From Jannaschia sp. Os4 (GTDB lineage Bacteria; Pseudomonadota; Alphaproteobacteria; Rhodobacterales; Rhodobacteraceae), in NCBI RefSeq assembly GCF_016820245.1, contig NZ_JAFCAR010000005.1:186001-250000 (forward strand): DNA of 64,000 nucleotides, read 5' to 3'. Positions 41,181 to 48,659 of this stretch are shown one piece after another (the stretch's first letter is position 1; each line of letters starts with the position of its first letter). The position numbers and the translations under genes were made by a program. A model generated the notes under the pieces. It was not told the DNA's origin. It was given only the letters and a program-made list of their open reading frames with translations, and ran no database searches.

Positions 41181-41624
41181 ATGCTTCGCATCACCACGGC
41201 CGCCGCCGCCCTCCTCGCCCTGACCGCCGCCTCCGGCGCCGCCGACGAGCGCACCCTGCGCGCCGCCGCCGAGCAACTCGCCGCGCAAGGCATCACCGTC
41301 ACCGGCGTGGCCGAGACGGCGCGCGGCCTGCGCCTCACCGCGACCGATTCCGAGGGGCAGACCCGCCGCTTCCTCGTCCCCGTCTCGTCGGGCGACGTTG
41401 ACGACGACGGCGATGACGACGACGACGATGACGATGACGACGATCGGGACGACCGGGACGACGACGACCGGGACGACGACGACCGGGACGACGACGACCG
41501 CGACGATGACGACCGGGACGACGACGATGACGACGACCGCGACGACTACGATGACGACGACCGGGACGACGACGACGATGACCGGGACGATGACGACGAC
41601 GACGATGACGATGACGACGACTGA
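41181..41624 (+). CDS. Exported protein with Asp/Arg repeat tail (first of pair)
   Basis: 147 residues in three parts: a signal peptide (MLRITTAAAALLALTAASGA); a small domain (about 22-70) with LRAAAEQLAAQGITVTGVAE and GLRLTATDSEGQTRRFLV, reminiscent of a PepSY-like alpha/beta unit; and a C-terminal tail (about 74-147) that is nearly all Asp with regularly spaced Arg (repeat unit DDDDR). The tail is encoded by GAC/GAT tandem repeats with a 15-nt period at 41455-41515. GGGAG precedes the ATG. Such tails bind divalent cations in other proteins; here that is inference. It resembles the next gene product in layout. Confidence 0.72.
   Translation: MLRITTAAAALLALTAASGAADERTLRAAAEQLAAQGITVTGVAETARGLRLTATDSEGQTRRFLVPVSSGDVDDDGDDDDDDDDDDDRDDRDDDDRDDDDRDDDDRDDDDRDDDDDDDRDDYDDDDRDDDDDDRDDDDDDDDDDDD
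41398..41624 (+). repeat. GAC/GAT tandem repeat coding the acidic tail
   Basis: Imperfect triplet repeats of GAC and GAT interrupted by CGG, CGC or CGT; a 15-nt unit GACGACGACGACCGG recurs about four times around 41455-41515. Likely unstable in copy number by slippage in steps of three, which keeps the frame. Confidence 0.85.
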
Positions 41625-41705
41625 CCGGTCGGGGCGGCCGCCCTCGGCCGCCCCCGCCATCCGGCCCGCCTTCCGAGGCGGGCCGGTCCCACGGAGCCCC
41701 GCCGC

Positions 41706-42164
41706 ATGATCCGCCGACCCACGCGCCGCACCTTTATCGCCGCCGCGACCGCGTCCCTGCTCGTGCCCGGCCCCGCACGCGCTCAGACGTGGCTGGACGG
41801 CCTCCAGCGCAGCCTCGCCGCGCAAGGCATGACCGTCGTCTCCGTCCGCCGCACCCTGCTCGGGCGCTACCGTGTCGTCGCACTGGGCAACCGTGGGCGG
41901 CAGGAGATCATCCTCACCGCCGACGGCGACGTCCTTCGCAACGTCCTGCGCCGGGAGGGCGACGACGACGCCCGGCGCGAAGGCCGCAGCGACCGCGCAT
42001 CCGGCAGCGACAGAGACGAGGACCGGGACGACGGCCGGTCGAACGTCGGCGACGACGATGACCGCGACGATGACGACCGTGACGACGACCGTGACGACGA
42101 CCGTGACGACGACGACGACGATGACGATGACGATGACGATGACGACGACGGCGAGGACGATTGA
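41706..42164 (+). CDS. Tat-exported protein with Asp-rich tail (second of pair)
   Basis: 152 residues. The N terminus MIRRPTRRTFIAAATASLLV with PGPARA is a Tat-type signal (RRTF) with an AxA cleavage site. The small domain (about 28-85) reads LQRSLAAQGMTVVSVRRTLL then GRYRVVALGNRGRQEIIL and TADGDVLRNVL, similar to the first protein and PepSY-like. From about residue 86 the chain becomes charged, and from 116 it is almost pure Asp with regular Arg. The gene lies 81 nt after the first and 3 nt before the LuxR-type regulator gene, so the three probably form an operon. Confidence 0.72.
   Translation: MIRRPTRRTFIAAATASLLVPGPARAQTWLDGLQRSLAAQGMTVVSVRRTLLGRYRVVALGNRGRQEIILTADGDVLRNVLRREGDDDARREGRSDRASGSDRDEDRDDGRSNVGDDDDRDDDDRDDDRDDDRDDDDDDDDDDDDDDDGEDD
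42044..42160 (+). repeat. GAC/GAT/CGT tandem repeat coding the second acidic tail
   Basis: Triplet repeats like those at 41398-41624; a 12-nt unit CGTGACGACGAC recurs three times around 42079-42115, followed by an uninterrupted run of GAC and GAT codons. Confidence 0.8.
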
Positions 42165-42167
42165 GCG

Positions 42168-42680
42168 ATGGCCCGCCGCTCCCTCATCCTCGGCATCGCC
42201 CTATTCCAGTTGATCGCCGTTCTCGTCTTCGTCGGCGACATCGCGCTGCAGGCCTTCGGCTCCCCCTTCGGCCCGATCCCGTGGGCCGCGCACGAGGCCA
42301 TCGAGATCGCTGCCGCGTCTGCCCTGCTCGCGGGCGTGGCCCTCGGCGGGGTCGCGCTCCACACCAGCCTGCGCCGCGCCGATGCCGCCGAGACCGCGCT
42401 CCGCCACGCCCGCGCCGCCTTCCAAGACGTCCTTGAGGAGCGGTTCTCGGCGTGGGGCCTCACCCCCGCCGAGCGCGACGTCGCCCTATTCGCCATAAAG
42501 GGCATGTCCGGCCCCGAGATCGCCGACCTGCGCGGCACCTCCGAGGGCACGATCAAGGCGCAGATGGCCGCGATCTACCGCAAGGCGGGCGTCCACGGGC
42601 GCCCCCAGCTGCTCAGCCTCTTCATCGAGGAGATCCTCGGCGACCCCGCCGACCCGCCGCCCGCCGCGCCGTCGCCCTAG
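42168..42680 (+). CDS. Membrane-anchored LuxR-type transcriptional regulator
   Basis: 170 residues: two N-terminal membrane helices (about 6-27 and 44-65) with a short exported loop (ALQAFGSPFGPIPWAAHEA), a linker helix (about 70-92) and a LuxR/GerE helix-turn-helix: WGLTPAERDVALFAIKGMSG, PEIADLRGTSEGTIKAQMAA and IYRKAGVHGRPQLLSL. There is no receiver domain, so it looks like a one-component regulator that sits in the membrane. It starts 3 nt after the second acidic-tail gene. Sensing of something at the membrane or periplasm, possibly together with the acidic exported proteins, is an inference. Confidence 0.8.
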   Translation: MARRSLILGIALFQLIAVLVFVGDIALQAFGSPFGPIPWAAHEAIEIAAASALLAGVALGGVALHTSLRRADAAETALRHARAAFQDVLEERFSAWGLTPAERDVALFAIKGMSGPEIADLRGTSEGTIKAQMAAIYRKAGVHGRPQLLSLFIEEILGDPADPPPAAPSP

Positions 42681-42693
42681 CGGCTCCGCGCGC

Positions 42694-43497
42694 CTAGCCC
42701 GCCGTCGCCGCCAAGAACCCCGCCATCGCCCGGTCCACTACCTCGGGCGGCAGGAAGTGCGTCCCCCCCTCCACCCACACCCCGTCCTTCGGCTCCCCCG
42801 CCACCGCCAGCAGCGCCCGCCCATGCGCCACCGGGATCACCCGGTCCGCCGTGCCGTGCAGGATCAGGACGGGCGCCTCGACCTCCGGCAGCACCGCCCG
42901 CGTCTCGAACCGGGTCCGGATCATCGCGCGCACGGGGAAGATGCCGTAGATCTCCGCCGCCCGGTCCGGGATCGACGTGTAGGGCGCGTCCAGCACCAGC
43001 GCGCGCCAGTCCCCCTCCGCCGCCATGCGGGTGGCGACCCCGGTGCCTAGCGACTCGCCGTAGAGGACCGTCCGCGTCTCCGGGACGCCCTGCGCCGCGG
43101 CGAAGGCCAAGGCGGCGCGGGCATCGTCGAGCAGCCCCGCCTCCGAGGGGGCGCCCGCGTTCCCCGCGTAGCCGCGATAGGCCACGAGCAGCACCCCGTG
43201 GCCCCGCCGGGCCCACGGGATCATCTTCGGCCACTGGAACCCGCCGTTGCCGTGGAAGACCACGATCGTCTCGCGCCCCGCGTCGGGCGGGCGCCACCAG
43301 CCGCGCAGGGGGCCGTCGGGGCCGGGGACCTCCACCTCGGCGAGGCCGGGCACCATCGCCACCTCGCCGTCGGTCAGCCCGTCCCACCCGATGAAGAGCA
43401 GCCGCTCCTGTAGCGCCCAGAGCGCCGCCAGCGCGAGGAGGTAGAGCAGCGCGGCCACCCCCGCGGCGCGCGCCATCCAGAGGAGCGCGACGCCCAT
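42694..43497 (-). CDS. Alpha/beta hydrolase, membrane-anchored (BEM46-like)
   Basis: 267 residues with an N-terminal membrane helix (about 8-30) and a serine-hydrolase core: IVVFHGNGGFQWPKM (oxyanion HGN), LVAYRGYAGNAGAPSE, nucleophile VLYGESLGTGVATR, aspartate in ILHGTADRVIPVAHG and a C-terminal GGTHFLPP histidine. This is the BEM46/ABHD13-like pattern. Substrate unknown. It begins 1 nt after the stop of the DUF2237 gene, so both are likely on one transcript. Confidence 0.85.
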   Translation of the reverse strand: MGVALLWMARAAGVAALLYLLALAALWALQERLLFIGWDGLTDGEVAMVPGLAEVEVPGPDGPLRGWWRPPDAGRETIVVFHGNGGFQWPKMIPWARRGHGVLLVAYRGYAGNAGAPSEAGLLDDARAALAFAAAQGVPETRTVLYGESLGTGVATRMAAEGDWRALVLDAPYTSIPDRAAEIYGIFPVRAMIRTRFETRAVLPEVEAPVLILHGTADRVIPVAHGRALLAVAGEPKDGVWVEGGTHFLPPEVVDRAMAGFLAATAG

Positions 43498-43498
43498 C

Positions 43499-43888
43499 TC
43501 AGCCGTCGGTCGTCGCCGCGTAGGCCTCCAGCACCGCGAGCGGCACCACGTCCAAGGCGCGCTCGTGGGTGGCCTCCAGATGCACGTCGGGGGCCACGCC
43601 CTCCTCGTGGGCCTGCAGGAAGCGCGAGGCGCAGAGGCACCAGCGGTCGCCCGGCTTGAGGCCGGGGAAGCGGAACTCGGGGCGGGGGGTGCTCAGATCG
43701 TTGCCGAGGTACTTGGAATGGGCGAGGAACTCGGCCGTCATCACCGCGCAGACCGTGTGCGAGCCGCTGTCCATCGGCCCGGTGTCGCAACAGCCGTCGC
43801 GGAAGAACCCGGTCATCGGGTCGGTGGAGCAGGGTTGCAGCGCCTCGCCCCTCACGTTGCGAGAGGGGGCACGTCCGGGATGTCGCAT
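43499..43888 (-). CDS. DUF2237 family protein
   Basis: 129 residues. Family signature at the start: NVRGEALQPCSTDPMTGFFR followed by DGCC, then HTVCAVMTAEFLAHSKYLGN and FPGLKPGDRWCLCASRFLQA, all standard for DUF2237, a small cysteine-containing family of unknown function found in bacteria and eukaryotes. The start ATG 43888 leaves 10 residues before the conserved block. No export signal. Genes on either side are a serine hydrolase and an alpha/beta hydrolase on the same strand. Confidence 0.85.
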   Translation of the reverse strand: MRHPGRAPSRNVRGEALQPCSTDPMTGFFRDGCCDTGPMDSGSHTVCAVMTAEFLAHSKYLGNDLSTPRPEFRFPGLKPGDRWCLCASRFLQAHEEGVAPDVHLEATHERALDVVPLAVLEAYAATTDG

Positions 43889-43941
43889 GTCGGGGTCTCG
43901 CAGGTCGGTCCGGCCACGAGGTAGGGCGCGATCGGCCCGCG

Positions 43942-45102
43942 TCACCCCGCCGCCGCGTCGGCCAGCGCGCGCAGGTGCCGGATCGCGTCGGCATGGGCGT
44001 CCGGGGCGCGGAAGCCCCGGTCCGCGCCGTTCACCGCCACCACCACGTCGCGGATGCGGTCGACGTAGAGCCACTGGCCGTAGACGCCGCGCCCGATCAC
44101 CTCGCCGGGCCGGGCGTCGGGGGCGAGCCACCACTGGTAGCCGTAGCCCCACGCCCCGTCCGCCGTCGCGGCGGTCGGCGCGGTGGAGGCGTCGATCCAT
44201 GCGGCGGGCACCACCTGCGCGCCGTCCCACGTCCCGTCCTGCGCCACGAGGAGGCCCAGCCGCGCGTAGTCGCGCGTCCGCAGGGTCAGCCCGCCCAGCA
44301 CGAAGGCCGCGCCCGCCCCGTCGGTGAGGTAGGCGCCGTCGGCGATGCCGATGGGCCCCGTCACCCTCTCGGCCATCAGGTCGGCGATGGACCGCCCCGT
44401 CGCGCCGCGCAGCACCATGCCGATGACGTGGGTGTCCATCGACACGTAGGTCCAGCGCGCGCCCGGCGCGGCGTCCCGCTCCGAGATCGCGGCGGTGAAG
44501 TCGTCCAGCGTCCCCCCCAGCGCCAGCGTCCGGCCCATGCGGTTGATGTCGCTGCCGGGGTCCAGGTAGTCCTCGTCGAACCGCACCCCGCTCTCCATCT
44601 GCAGCACGTCCTCCAGCGTCGCGCCGTCGTAGGCGGAGCCGGCGAGCTGGGGGGCGTGCCGGGTGACCGGGTCGTCCAGCGCGACCGTGCCGTCGGCGAC
44701 CAGCGTGCCGGTCAGCAGCGACAGGGCGGACTTCGCCACGGACCACGAGATGCGGCGGTCCTCGGCCCCGGTGCCGAGATGGTAGGTCTCGTGGGCCACG
44801 CAGCCGCCGCGCAGCACGACGAGGCCGGTGACCGCATCCGCCGCGATCCAGTCCGCGTGCCCTTCGGGCAGCGCGAGCGGGGCATCGCAGGCGGGCAGGG
44901 CCCGCGCGTCCCGTCCGGGGAGCGGCGCGGTCAGGAAGGCCGATCCCATATCCGAGAAGTTGGCGACGATCCTGTCCTCGTCGAACAGGGTGTTCACCGT
45001 CCAGAGGCGCGCGATCTCCTCGCGCTTCCACAGGGCGGCGGCCCCGACGATCAGGAGCGTGGCGAGGGCGGCGAGGCCGAGCAGCTTTAGGATGCGTCGC
45101 AT
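43942..45102 (-). CDS. Serine hydrolase, beta-lactamase/class C-like
   Basis: 386 residues: an N-terminal membrane anchor (MRRILKLLGLAALATLLIVG) and a penicillin-binding-protein-like domain. The S-x-x-K motif is WSVAKS (S121, K124); the second motif region reads WTYVSMDTHVIG (Y-S-M in place of Y-x-N), and GRGVYGQWLYVD is the third-motif area. Such proteins include esterases, D-aminopeptidases and 6-aminohexanoate hydrolases as well as beta-lactamases, so resistance should not be assumed. Probably periplasmic, membrane-anchored. The gap to the next gene upstream is 58 nt. Confidence 0.85.
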   Translation of the reverse strand: MRRILKLLGLAALATLLIVGAAALWKREEIARLWTVNTLFDEDRIVANFSDMGSAFLTAPLPGRDARALPACDAPLALPEGHADWIAADAVTGLVVLRGGCVAHETYHLGTGAEDRRISWSVAKSALSLLTGTLVADGTVALDDPVTRHAPQLAGSAYDGATLEDVLQMESGVRFDEDYLDPGSDINRMGRTLALGGTLDDFTAAISERDAAPGARWTYVSMDTHVIGMVLRGATGRSIADLMAERVTGPIGIADGAYLTDGAGAAFVLGGLTLRTRDYARLGLLVAQDGTWDGAQVVPAAWIDASTAPTAATADGAWGYGYQWWLAPDARPGEVIGRGVYGQWLYVDRIRDVVVAVNGADRGFRAPDAHADAIRHLRALADAAAG

Positions 45103-45160
45103 GGGCGTGGGGTGGCGCGGCCCGCGCCGGAGGTCCAGCGGCGCGGGCGGTGACGGCGCG

Positions 45161-46153
45161 TCATGCGCGCCACGCCACCCACCGGCCGTGGAAGTCGACG
45201 CGGGCCAGCGGCTCCCACGCCCCGCCCGGCCAGACCCGCAGGCGCAGCGCGGCCCCGCGCCCGCCATCCGCCTCCATCGAGACGTGGGCGAGCGGGGCCT
45301 CCGCCGTCGCCGCCGCGCCCATCGCGCGGAGCGCGGCCTCGGCGCGCGCCGCGGTCTCCTCGGGGAAGTACTGCCACGCGACCGAATGGGCGACCACGCG
45401 GAGGCGCCCCTCCCGGGAGGGGCGGTCCTCGAGCCAAGCGGCGGCGTCGCCCGCGTCGACCGGCGCGCGGGGGAGGGCCAGCAGCGCGTCCGTCCGCGCG
45501 CGGCGCTCGGGCTGGTCGGGCCAGAGATACGCGCGGAGGCGGTCCGGATCCTCCACCGGGCGGAGATCCACGCCCCGGCGCTCGACCACCTCGGGCGCGG
45601 AGTCGGGTGGCGGCGGGCCGGTCCAGTCGGGCGCGAGCGCGATCCCGTCCGCCGGGCCGCGGCGCCAGCCGCCCGCCTCCAAGGCGGTGGCGTCCCAGCG
45701 CAGGTTCAGCCCCGCCGACGCGCCCAGCTCCCACCAGACCATCGGCAGCCCGACCCGGTCCGCGAGCACGTGCGCGGCGGCCCGGAACGCGGCGGACCGC
45801 CCGACCTCGTTGGTCTGCGGCGGGCTGTCGAGCCATGCGTCGAGCCAGTCTGCGTGGCGGTCCAGCGCCGCCGCGACGGCGGTCCAGAGCGCCGCATCGG
45901 ACGGATCGTGGGGCGGGTAGACGGCGCCGAGGGCCGGGTCGTCCCACGACAGCCGGTGCAGACCGCCCGCGAGGCGGAGGGGAACCGACTGCCCTGCCGG
46001 CGACAGGTCGCCGGCCCATGCGTGGAGCCGCGCGCCGATGGGGCCTTCCGGCCCGAGACGGTCGGCGCACAGGGCCATGAGGCGGGCCATGAACGGCGAG
46101 CCCATCCCGGCGCAGGCGGCGGACTGGCGGGTGAAGGCCTCCCGCAGCGTCAC
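45161..46153 (-). CDS. DUF2332 family protein
   Basis: 330 residues starting at GTG 46153, which overlaps the pth TGA (46150-46153). Family features of DUF2332: N-terminal [55 protein letters not shown] (Rossmann-like glycine motif) and [20 protein letters not shown] near the C terminus. The fold may be methyltransferase-like, but no activity is established. Coupled to pth on the same strand. Confidence 0.85.
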   Translation of the reverse strand: MTLREAFTRQSAACAGMGSPFMARLMALCADRLGPEGPIGARLHAWAGDLSPAGQSVPLRLAGGLHRLSWDDPALGAVYPPHDPSDAALWTAVAAALDRHADWLDAWLDSPPQTNEVGRSAAFRAAAHVLADRVGLPMVWWELGASAGLNLRWDATALEAGGWRRGPADGIALAPDWTGPPPPDSAPEVVERRGVDLRPVEDPDRLRAYLWPDQPERRARTDALLALPRAPVDAGDAAAWLEDRPSREGRLRVVAHSVAWQYFPEETAARAEAALRAMGAAATAEAPLAHVSMEADGGRGAALRLRVWPGGAWEPLARVDFHGRWVAWRA

Positions 46154-46830
46154 CGGAACCGGTCGGCGAGGCGCTGGAGCGGGTTGCGCGTGTCCGGCTC
46201 GGGCTCGGGCGCCGGGGCGGGTGGCGCGGCCTTCGGCGGCTTCGGCGCGGGATCGCGCTGCGGCACCACCCGGAGGGCGACCGCGTTGAGGAAGCCCGGC
46301 CCGTCCCCCGCGGCCAGCTTCGGCGCGCCGTCGGACAGGCCGCGCAGGAGGTCGTCGAGCATGCCTTGCTCGGCCTTGGCGAAGTCCGACAGCACGTAGC
46401 CCGAGACGCGGTCCTTGTGCCCCGGATGCCCTATGCCGATCCGCACCCGGTCGTAGTGCGGCGAGCAGTGCTGGTGGATCGAGCGCAGGCCGTTGTGGCC
46501 CGCATGGCCGCCGCCCGCCTTGAGGCGGACCTTGCCGGGGGCGAGGTCCAACTCGTCGTGGAAGACCGTCAGGTCGGTCGGGTCGAGCTTGTGGAAGCGG
46601 AGCGCCTCGCCCACCGCGCGGCCGGATTCGTTCATGTAGGTCGCGGGCTTGAGGAGGATCACGCGGTCGCTGCCGAAGCGGCCCTCGCTGATCTCGCCTT
46701 GGAACTTCGCGCGCCACGGCCCGAACCCGTGGTCCGAGGCGATCCGGTCGAGGGCCATGAAGCCCACGTTGTGCCGGTTGCCCGCGTATTTCACGCCCGG
46801 ATTGCCGAGCCCCGCCCAGATCTGAACCAT
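46150..46830 (-). CDS. pth: Peptidyl-tRNA hydrolase
   Basis: Releases peptides from prematurely dropped peptidyl-tRNAs; 226 residues. The N terminus [20 protein letters not shown] includes the catalytic histidine (20), then [28 protein letters not shown] (catalytic aspartate) and [12 protein letters not shown]. Beyond the usual 190 residues there is a proline/alanine-rich tail ending [11 protein letters not shown]. Usually adjacent to rplY (L25/Ctc); here the hydrolase/TetR module and about 1.8 kb separate them. Confidence 0.96.
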   Translation of the reverse strand: MVQIWAGLGNPGVKYAGNRHNVGFMALDRIASDHGFGPWRAKFQGEISEGRFGSDRVILLKPATYMNESGRAVGEALRFHKLDPTDLTVFHDELDLAPGKVRLKAGGGHAGHNGLRSIHQHCSPHYDRVRIGIGHPGHKDRVSGYVLSDFAKAEQGMLDDLLRGLSDGAPKLAAGDGPGFLNAVALRVVPQRDPAPKPPKAAPPAPAPEPEPDTRNPLQRLADRFR

Positions 46831-46844
46831 GGGCGGGGCCTATC

Positions 46845-47678
46845 TCAGTCCACCAGCGCGGGCCAGAGGTGGGCGTTGGCCCGCCGGAACGCGCCGTGGT
46901 GGCCGATGGGGCCACGCGTCGGGCGAAGGGTGAGTTGCTCCTTCGGGGCCTGCGGGTAGTGGCGCATCAGCCGCCACACGGCCGCGGGGGGGCAGAGGTC
47001 GTCGTCGGCCGCCGCCACGAGGCGCATCGGCGCCACGAGGCCCGAGGGGTCGGGGCCGGGAAGGTCCGGGTCGGCGGCGGTGAAGCCGCGCGAGGTGCAC
47101 CAGATGCGCCACTGGCGATACACGCCGCGCGGCACCGAGACGGTCGGGTCGATCCCCATCAGCCGCCCCGGCACGTGGCCCAGCGCCGCGGCCGCGAGAC
47201 GGCCCGGCCCGTGCCAGAACGCGGCGGCCACGGCGCGGTAGGGCCAAGGATGGTCCGAGAGATGCACCGCCCCCGATCCCACCGTGACGACGCGCGCGAT
47301 GCCCGACAGGCCCGTCTGGAACGGCAGCATCAGGCCGCCGAGGCTGTGCCCGATCACCCAGAGGGGCGCCTCGACGCGGCGCGCGAGCCAGTCCCGCGCC
47401 GCCTGCTGGTCGCGGATGCCCCAGTCCGTCATCGTCGCCGTCGCGGCCCGCCCGCGCGGGCCGGGGGAGCGGCCGAACTGGCGATGGTCGTAGAGCAGCA
47501 CGGCGCAGTCCCGCTCGGCGGCGAGCCAGCGGGCGAAGGCGGCGTAGAACCCGGCGGGCGTGCCCGTGGCCGGGTTCAGGACGACCGCCGCCCGGACCCG
47601 CCCCGCCGGGCGGTGGATCGTCCCCGCGAGTGATGCGCCGGGGGCGGGGATCGCGATCTCGATCTCGGTGGTGGACAT
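46845..47678 (-). CDS. Alpha/beta hydrolase under TetR control
   Basis: 277 residues, no signal peptide. Serine-hydrolase pattern: VVLNPATGTPAGFYAAFARW, LLYDHRQFGRSPGP, nucleophile LWVIGHSLGGLML, aspartate region VAAADDDLCPPAAV and a late GPIGHHGAFR histidine. Resembles the YheT/serine aminopeptidase-like or dienelactone-hydrolase-like group. The start ATG 47678 has GGGAGC upstream; the in-frame ATG at 47693 lies next to the operator. Divergent from a TetR gene, with twin operators between (47692-47742), so it is the probable target of that repressor, perhaps detoxifying its ligand. Confidence 0.83.
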   Translation of the reverse strand: MSTTEIEIAIPAPGASLAGTIHRPAGRVRAAVVLNPATGTPAGFYAAFARWLAAERDCAVLLYDHRQFGRSPGPRGRAATATMTDWGIRDQQAARDWLARRVEAPLWVIGHSLGGLMLPFQTGLSGIARVVTVGSGAVHLSDHPWPYRAVAAAFWHGPGRLAAAALGHVPGRLMGIDPTVSVPRGVYRQWRIWCTSRGFTAADPDLPGPDPSGLVAPMRLVAAADDDLCPPAAVWRLMRHYPQAPKEQLTLRPTRGPIGHHGAFRRANAHLWPALVD

Positions 47679-47691
47679 GGCGCGCTCCCGC

Positions 47692-47742
47692 ATTGGACCG
47701 ATCGGTCTAGGCTCGCACGACGGCTAGACCGATCGGTCCAAT
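47692..47742. promoter_or_regulatory. Twin TetR-type operators (19-nt inverted repeat)
   Basis: ATTGGACCGATCGGTCTAG (47692-47710) and its exact reverse complement CTAGACCGATCGGTCCAAT (47724-47742), 13 nt apart. Each contains the perfect 12-bp palindrome GACCGATCGGTC, a common TetR/AcrR operator type. It fills the 81-nt gap between the hydrolase and TetR genes, consistent with double repression. Confidence 0.85.
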
Positions 47743-47759
47743 CCTGTCAAACACCCCTC

Positions 47760-48344
47760 ATGCCCGACGTCGCGTCCAATGCCCCCGCCCGCAGCCTCTC
47801 GACCCCCGAGCGCCTGATCGCCGCCGCGGCCGGCCTCTTCCGGGCCAAGGGATACGCCGCCGTCGGCGTCTCGGAGGTGCTGCGCGCGGCGGAGGTGCCC
47901 AAAGGGTCGCTCTACCACCACTTCCCCGGCGGGAAGGAGGATCTCGCGCTGGCCTGCGCGGACGTGGGCGGCAAGGTCGTGCTGCGGATGCTCGACCGGG
48001 CGATGGGCGAGGCGGCGACGCTGGAGGCGGCGCTGGACGGGCTCGCCGCGGCGTTGGAGCGGGCCTTCGAGCGCCACGGCGAGTGGCGCGGCTGCCCGGT
48101 GACGTCGACACTGCTCGACGGGGGCGGGCCCGCGCGGTTCGGCGAGCGGGCGCGGTCGATCTTCGGGGACTGGGAGCGGGCCTTCGCCGGACACTACGCG
48201 CGCCTCGGGGCCGCGGACCCGGAGGGGCTGGCGCGGCTGTCGGTCACGGTGCTGCAGGGCGCATGGATGCAGGCGCGCGCGCATGGCGACGCGGGGCGGA
48301 TGCGCGACGTGGGTCGGGTGCTCCGTCTGGCGGGCCGGGGCTAG
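47760..48344 (+). CDS. TetR/AcrR family repressor
   Basis: 194 residues. HTH: LIAAAAGLFRAKGYAAVGVS, EVLRAAEVPKGSLYHHFPGG and KEDLALA. The C-terminal part (GCPVTSTLLDGGGP, FGDWERAFAGHYARLGAADP) resembles the LmrA/YxaF-like ligand domain. It is divergent from the hydrolase gene, and the gap contains two identical palindromic operators, so autoregulation and control of the hydrolase are likely. Ligand unknown. Confidence 0.87.
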   Translation: MPDVASNAPARSLSTPERLIAAAAGLFRAKGYAAVGVSEVLRAAEVPKGSLYHHFPGGKEDLALACADVGGKVVLRMLDRAMGEAATLEAALDGLAAALERAFERHGEWRGCPVTSTLLDGGGPARFGERARSIFGDWERAFAGHYARLGAADPEGLARLSVTVLQGAWMQARAHGDAGRMRDVGRVLRLAGRG

Positions 48345-48659
48345 GCCCGGCGGGGAAGGAAGATCGGCGCCGCGTCCCGTCGGGTTTTCCCCGGGAGGGA
48401 CGGACGAACCTTGCTGCCCTGCGGCGCGGAGGCCGCCTGGTCGTCTTCGAGGCCGGCCGACGAGGCGACTCCCGTGGGAGCCCGTCGGGGTCCGTCATTT
48501 CCTGTCCGGGGTCTCCCCCGGCGTGCTGCACGGGGGAGGGTGATCGGGCCGAGCAGTTAACGGATGGTGAAGATCCGGCCCGCGTCGAGGGGATCCCCGC
48601 CCGAGAACGGGAAAGGGCGGCCCGTGGGGCCGCCCTTCCGCAATTCGTCCCGTCGGGCG
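48345..48659. other. 315-nt convergent gap with several hairpins, no gene
   Basis: Lies between the 3' ends of the TetR gene (plus) and rplY (minus). Several stems can be drawn: GTCCC/GGGAC around TTTTCCCC near 48376-48403, CTCCCGTGGGAG near 48470-48480, CTCCCCC/GGGGGAG around 48510-48535, and the rplY terminator at 48613-48637. No ORF with family features. A small RNA cannot be excluded but nothing identifies one. Confidence 0.4.
48613..48637 (-). terminator. Terminator of rplY
   Basis: Perfect 11-bp stem AAGGGCGGCCC (48613-48623) / GGGCCGCCCTT (48627-48637) with a 3-nt loop, 22 nt beyond the rplY stop. On the minus strand it is followed by TTCCCGTTCTC, a weak U tract. Confidence 0.7.

Noticed and set aside
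40879-41223. Short plus-strand frames between rpiB and the acidic-protein gene
   Set aside because: No ribosome site, no hydrophobic or family pattern, and the 41181 ATG with a signal peptide explains the downstream end.
41398-42213. CRISPR array or satellite suggested by the dense repeats
   Set aside because: Units are 12-15 nt triplet runs without spacers and stay in frame with signal-peptide-bearing genes. They code for Asp/Arg tails. Thr- or Ser/Val-rich readings in other frames are artefacts of the same repeat.
43942-45102. Calling the serine hydrolase a beta-lactamase resistance gene
   Set aside because: Only the S-x-x-K motif is clear; the second motif is Y-S-M rather than Y-x-N, and the family includes many esterases and peptidases.
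45161-46915. 584-codon minus frame extending DUF2332 over pth
   Set aside because: The upstream part is pth read out of frame; GTG 46153 overlapping the pth stop is the real start.
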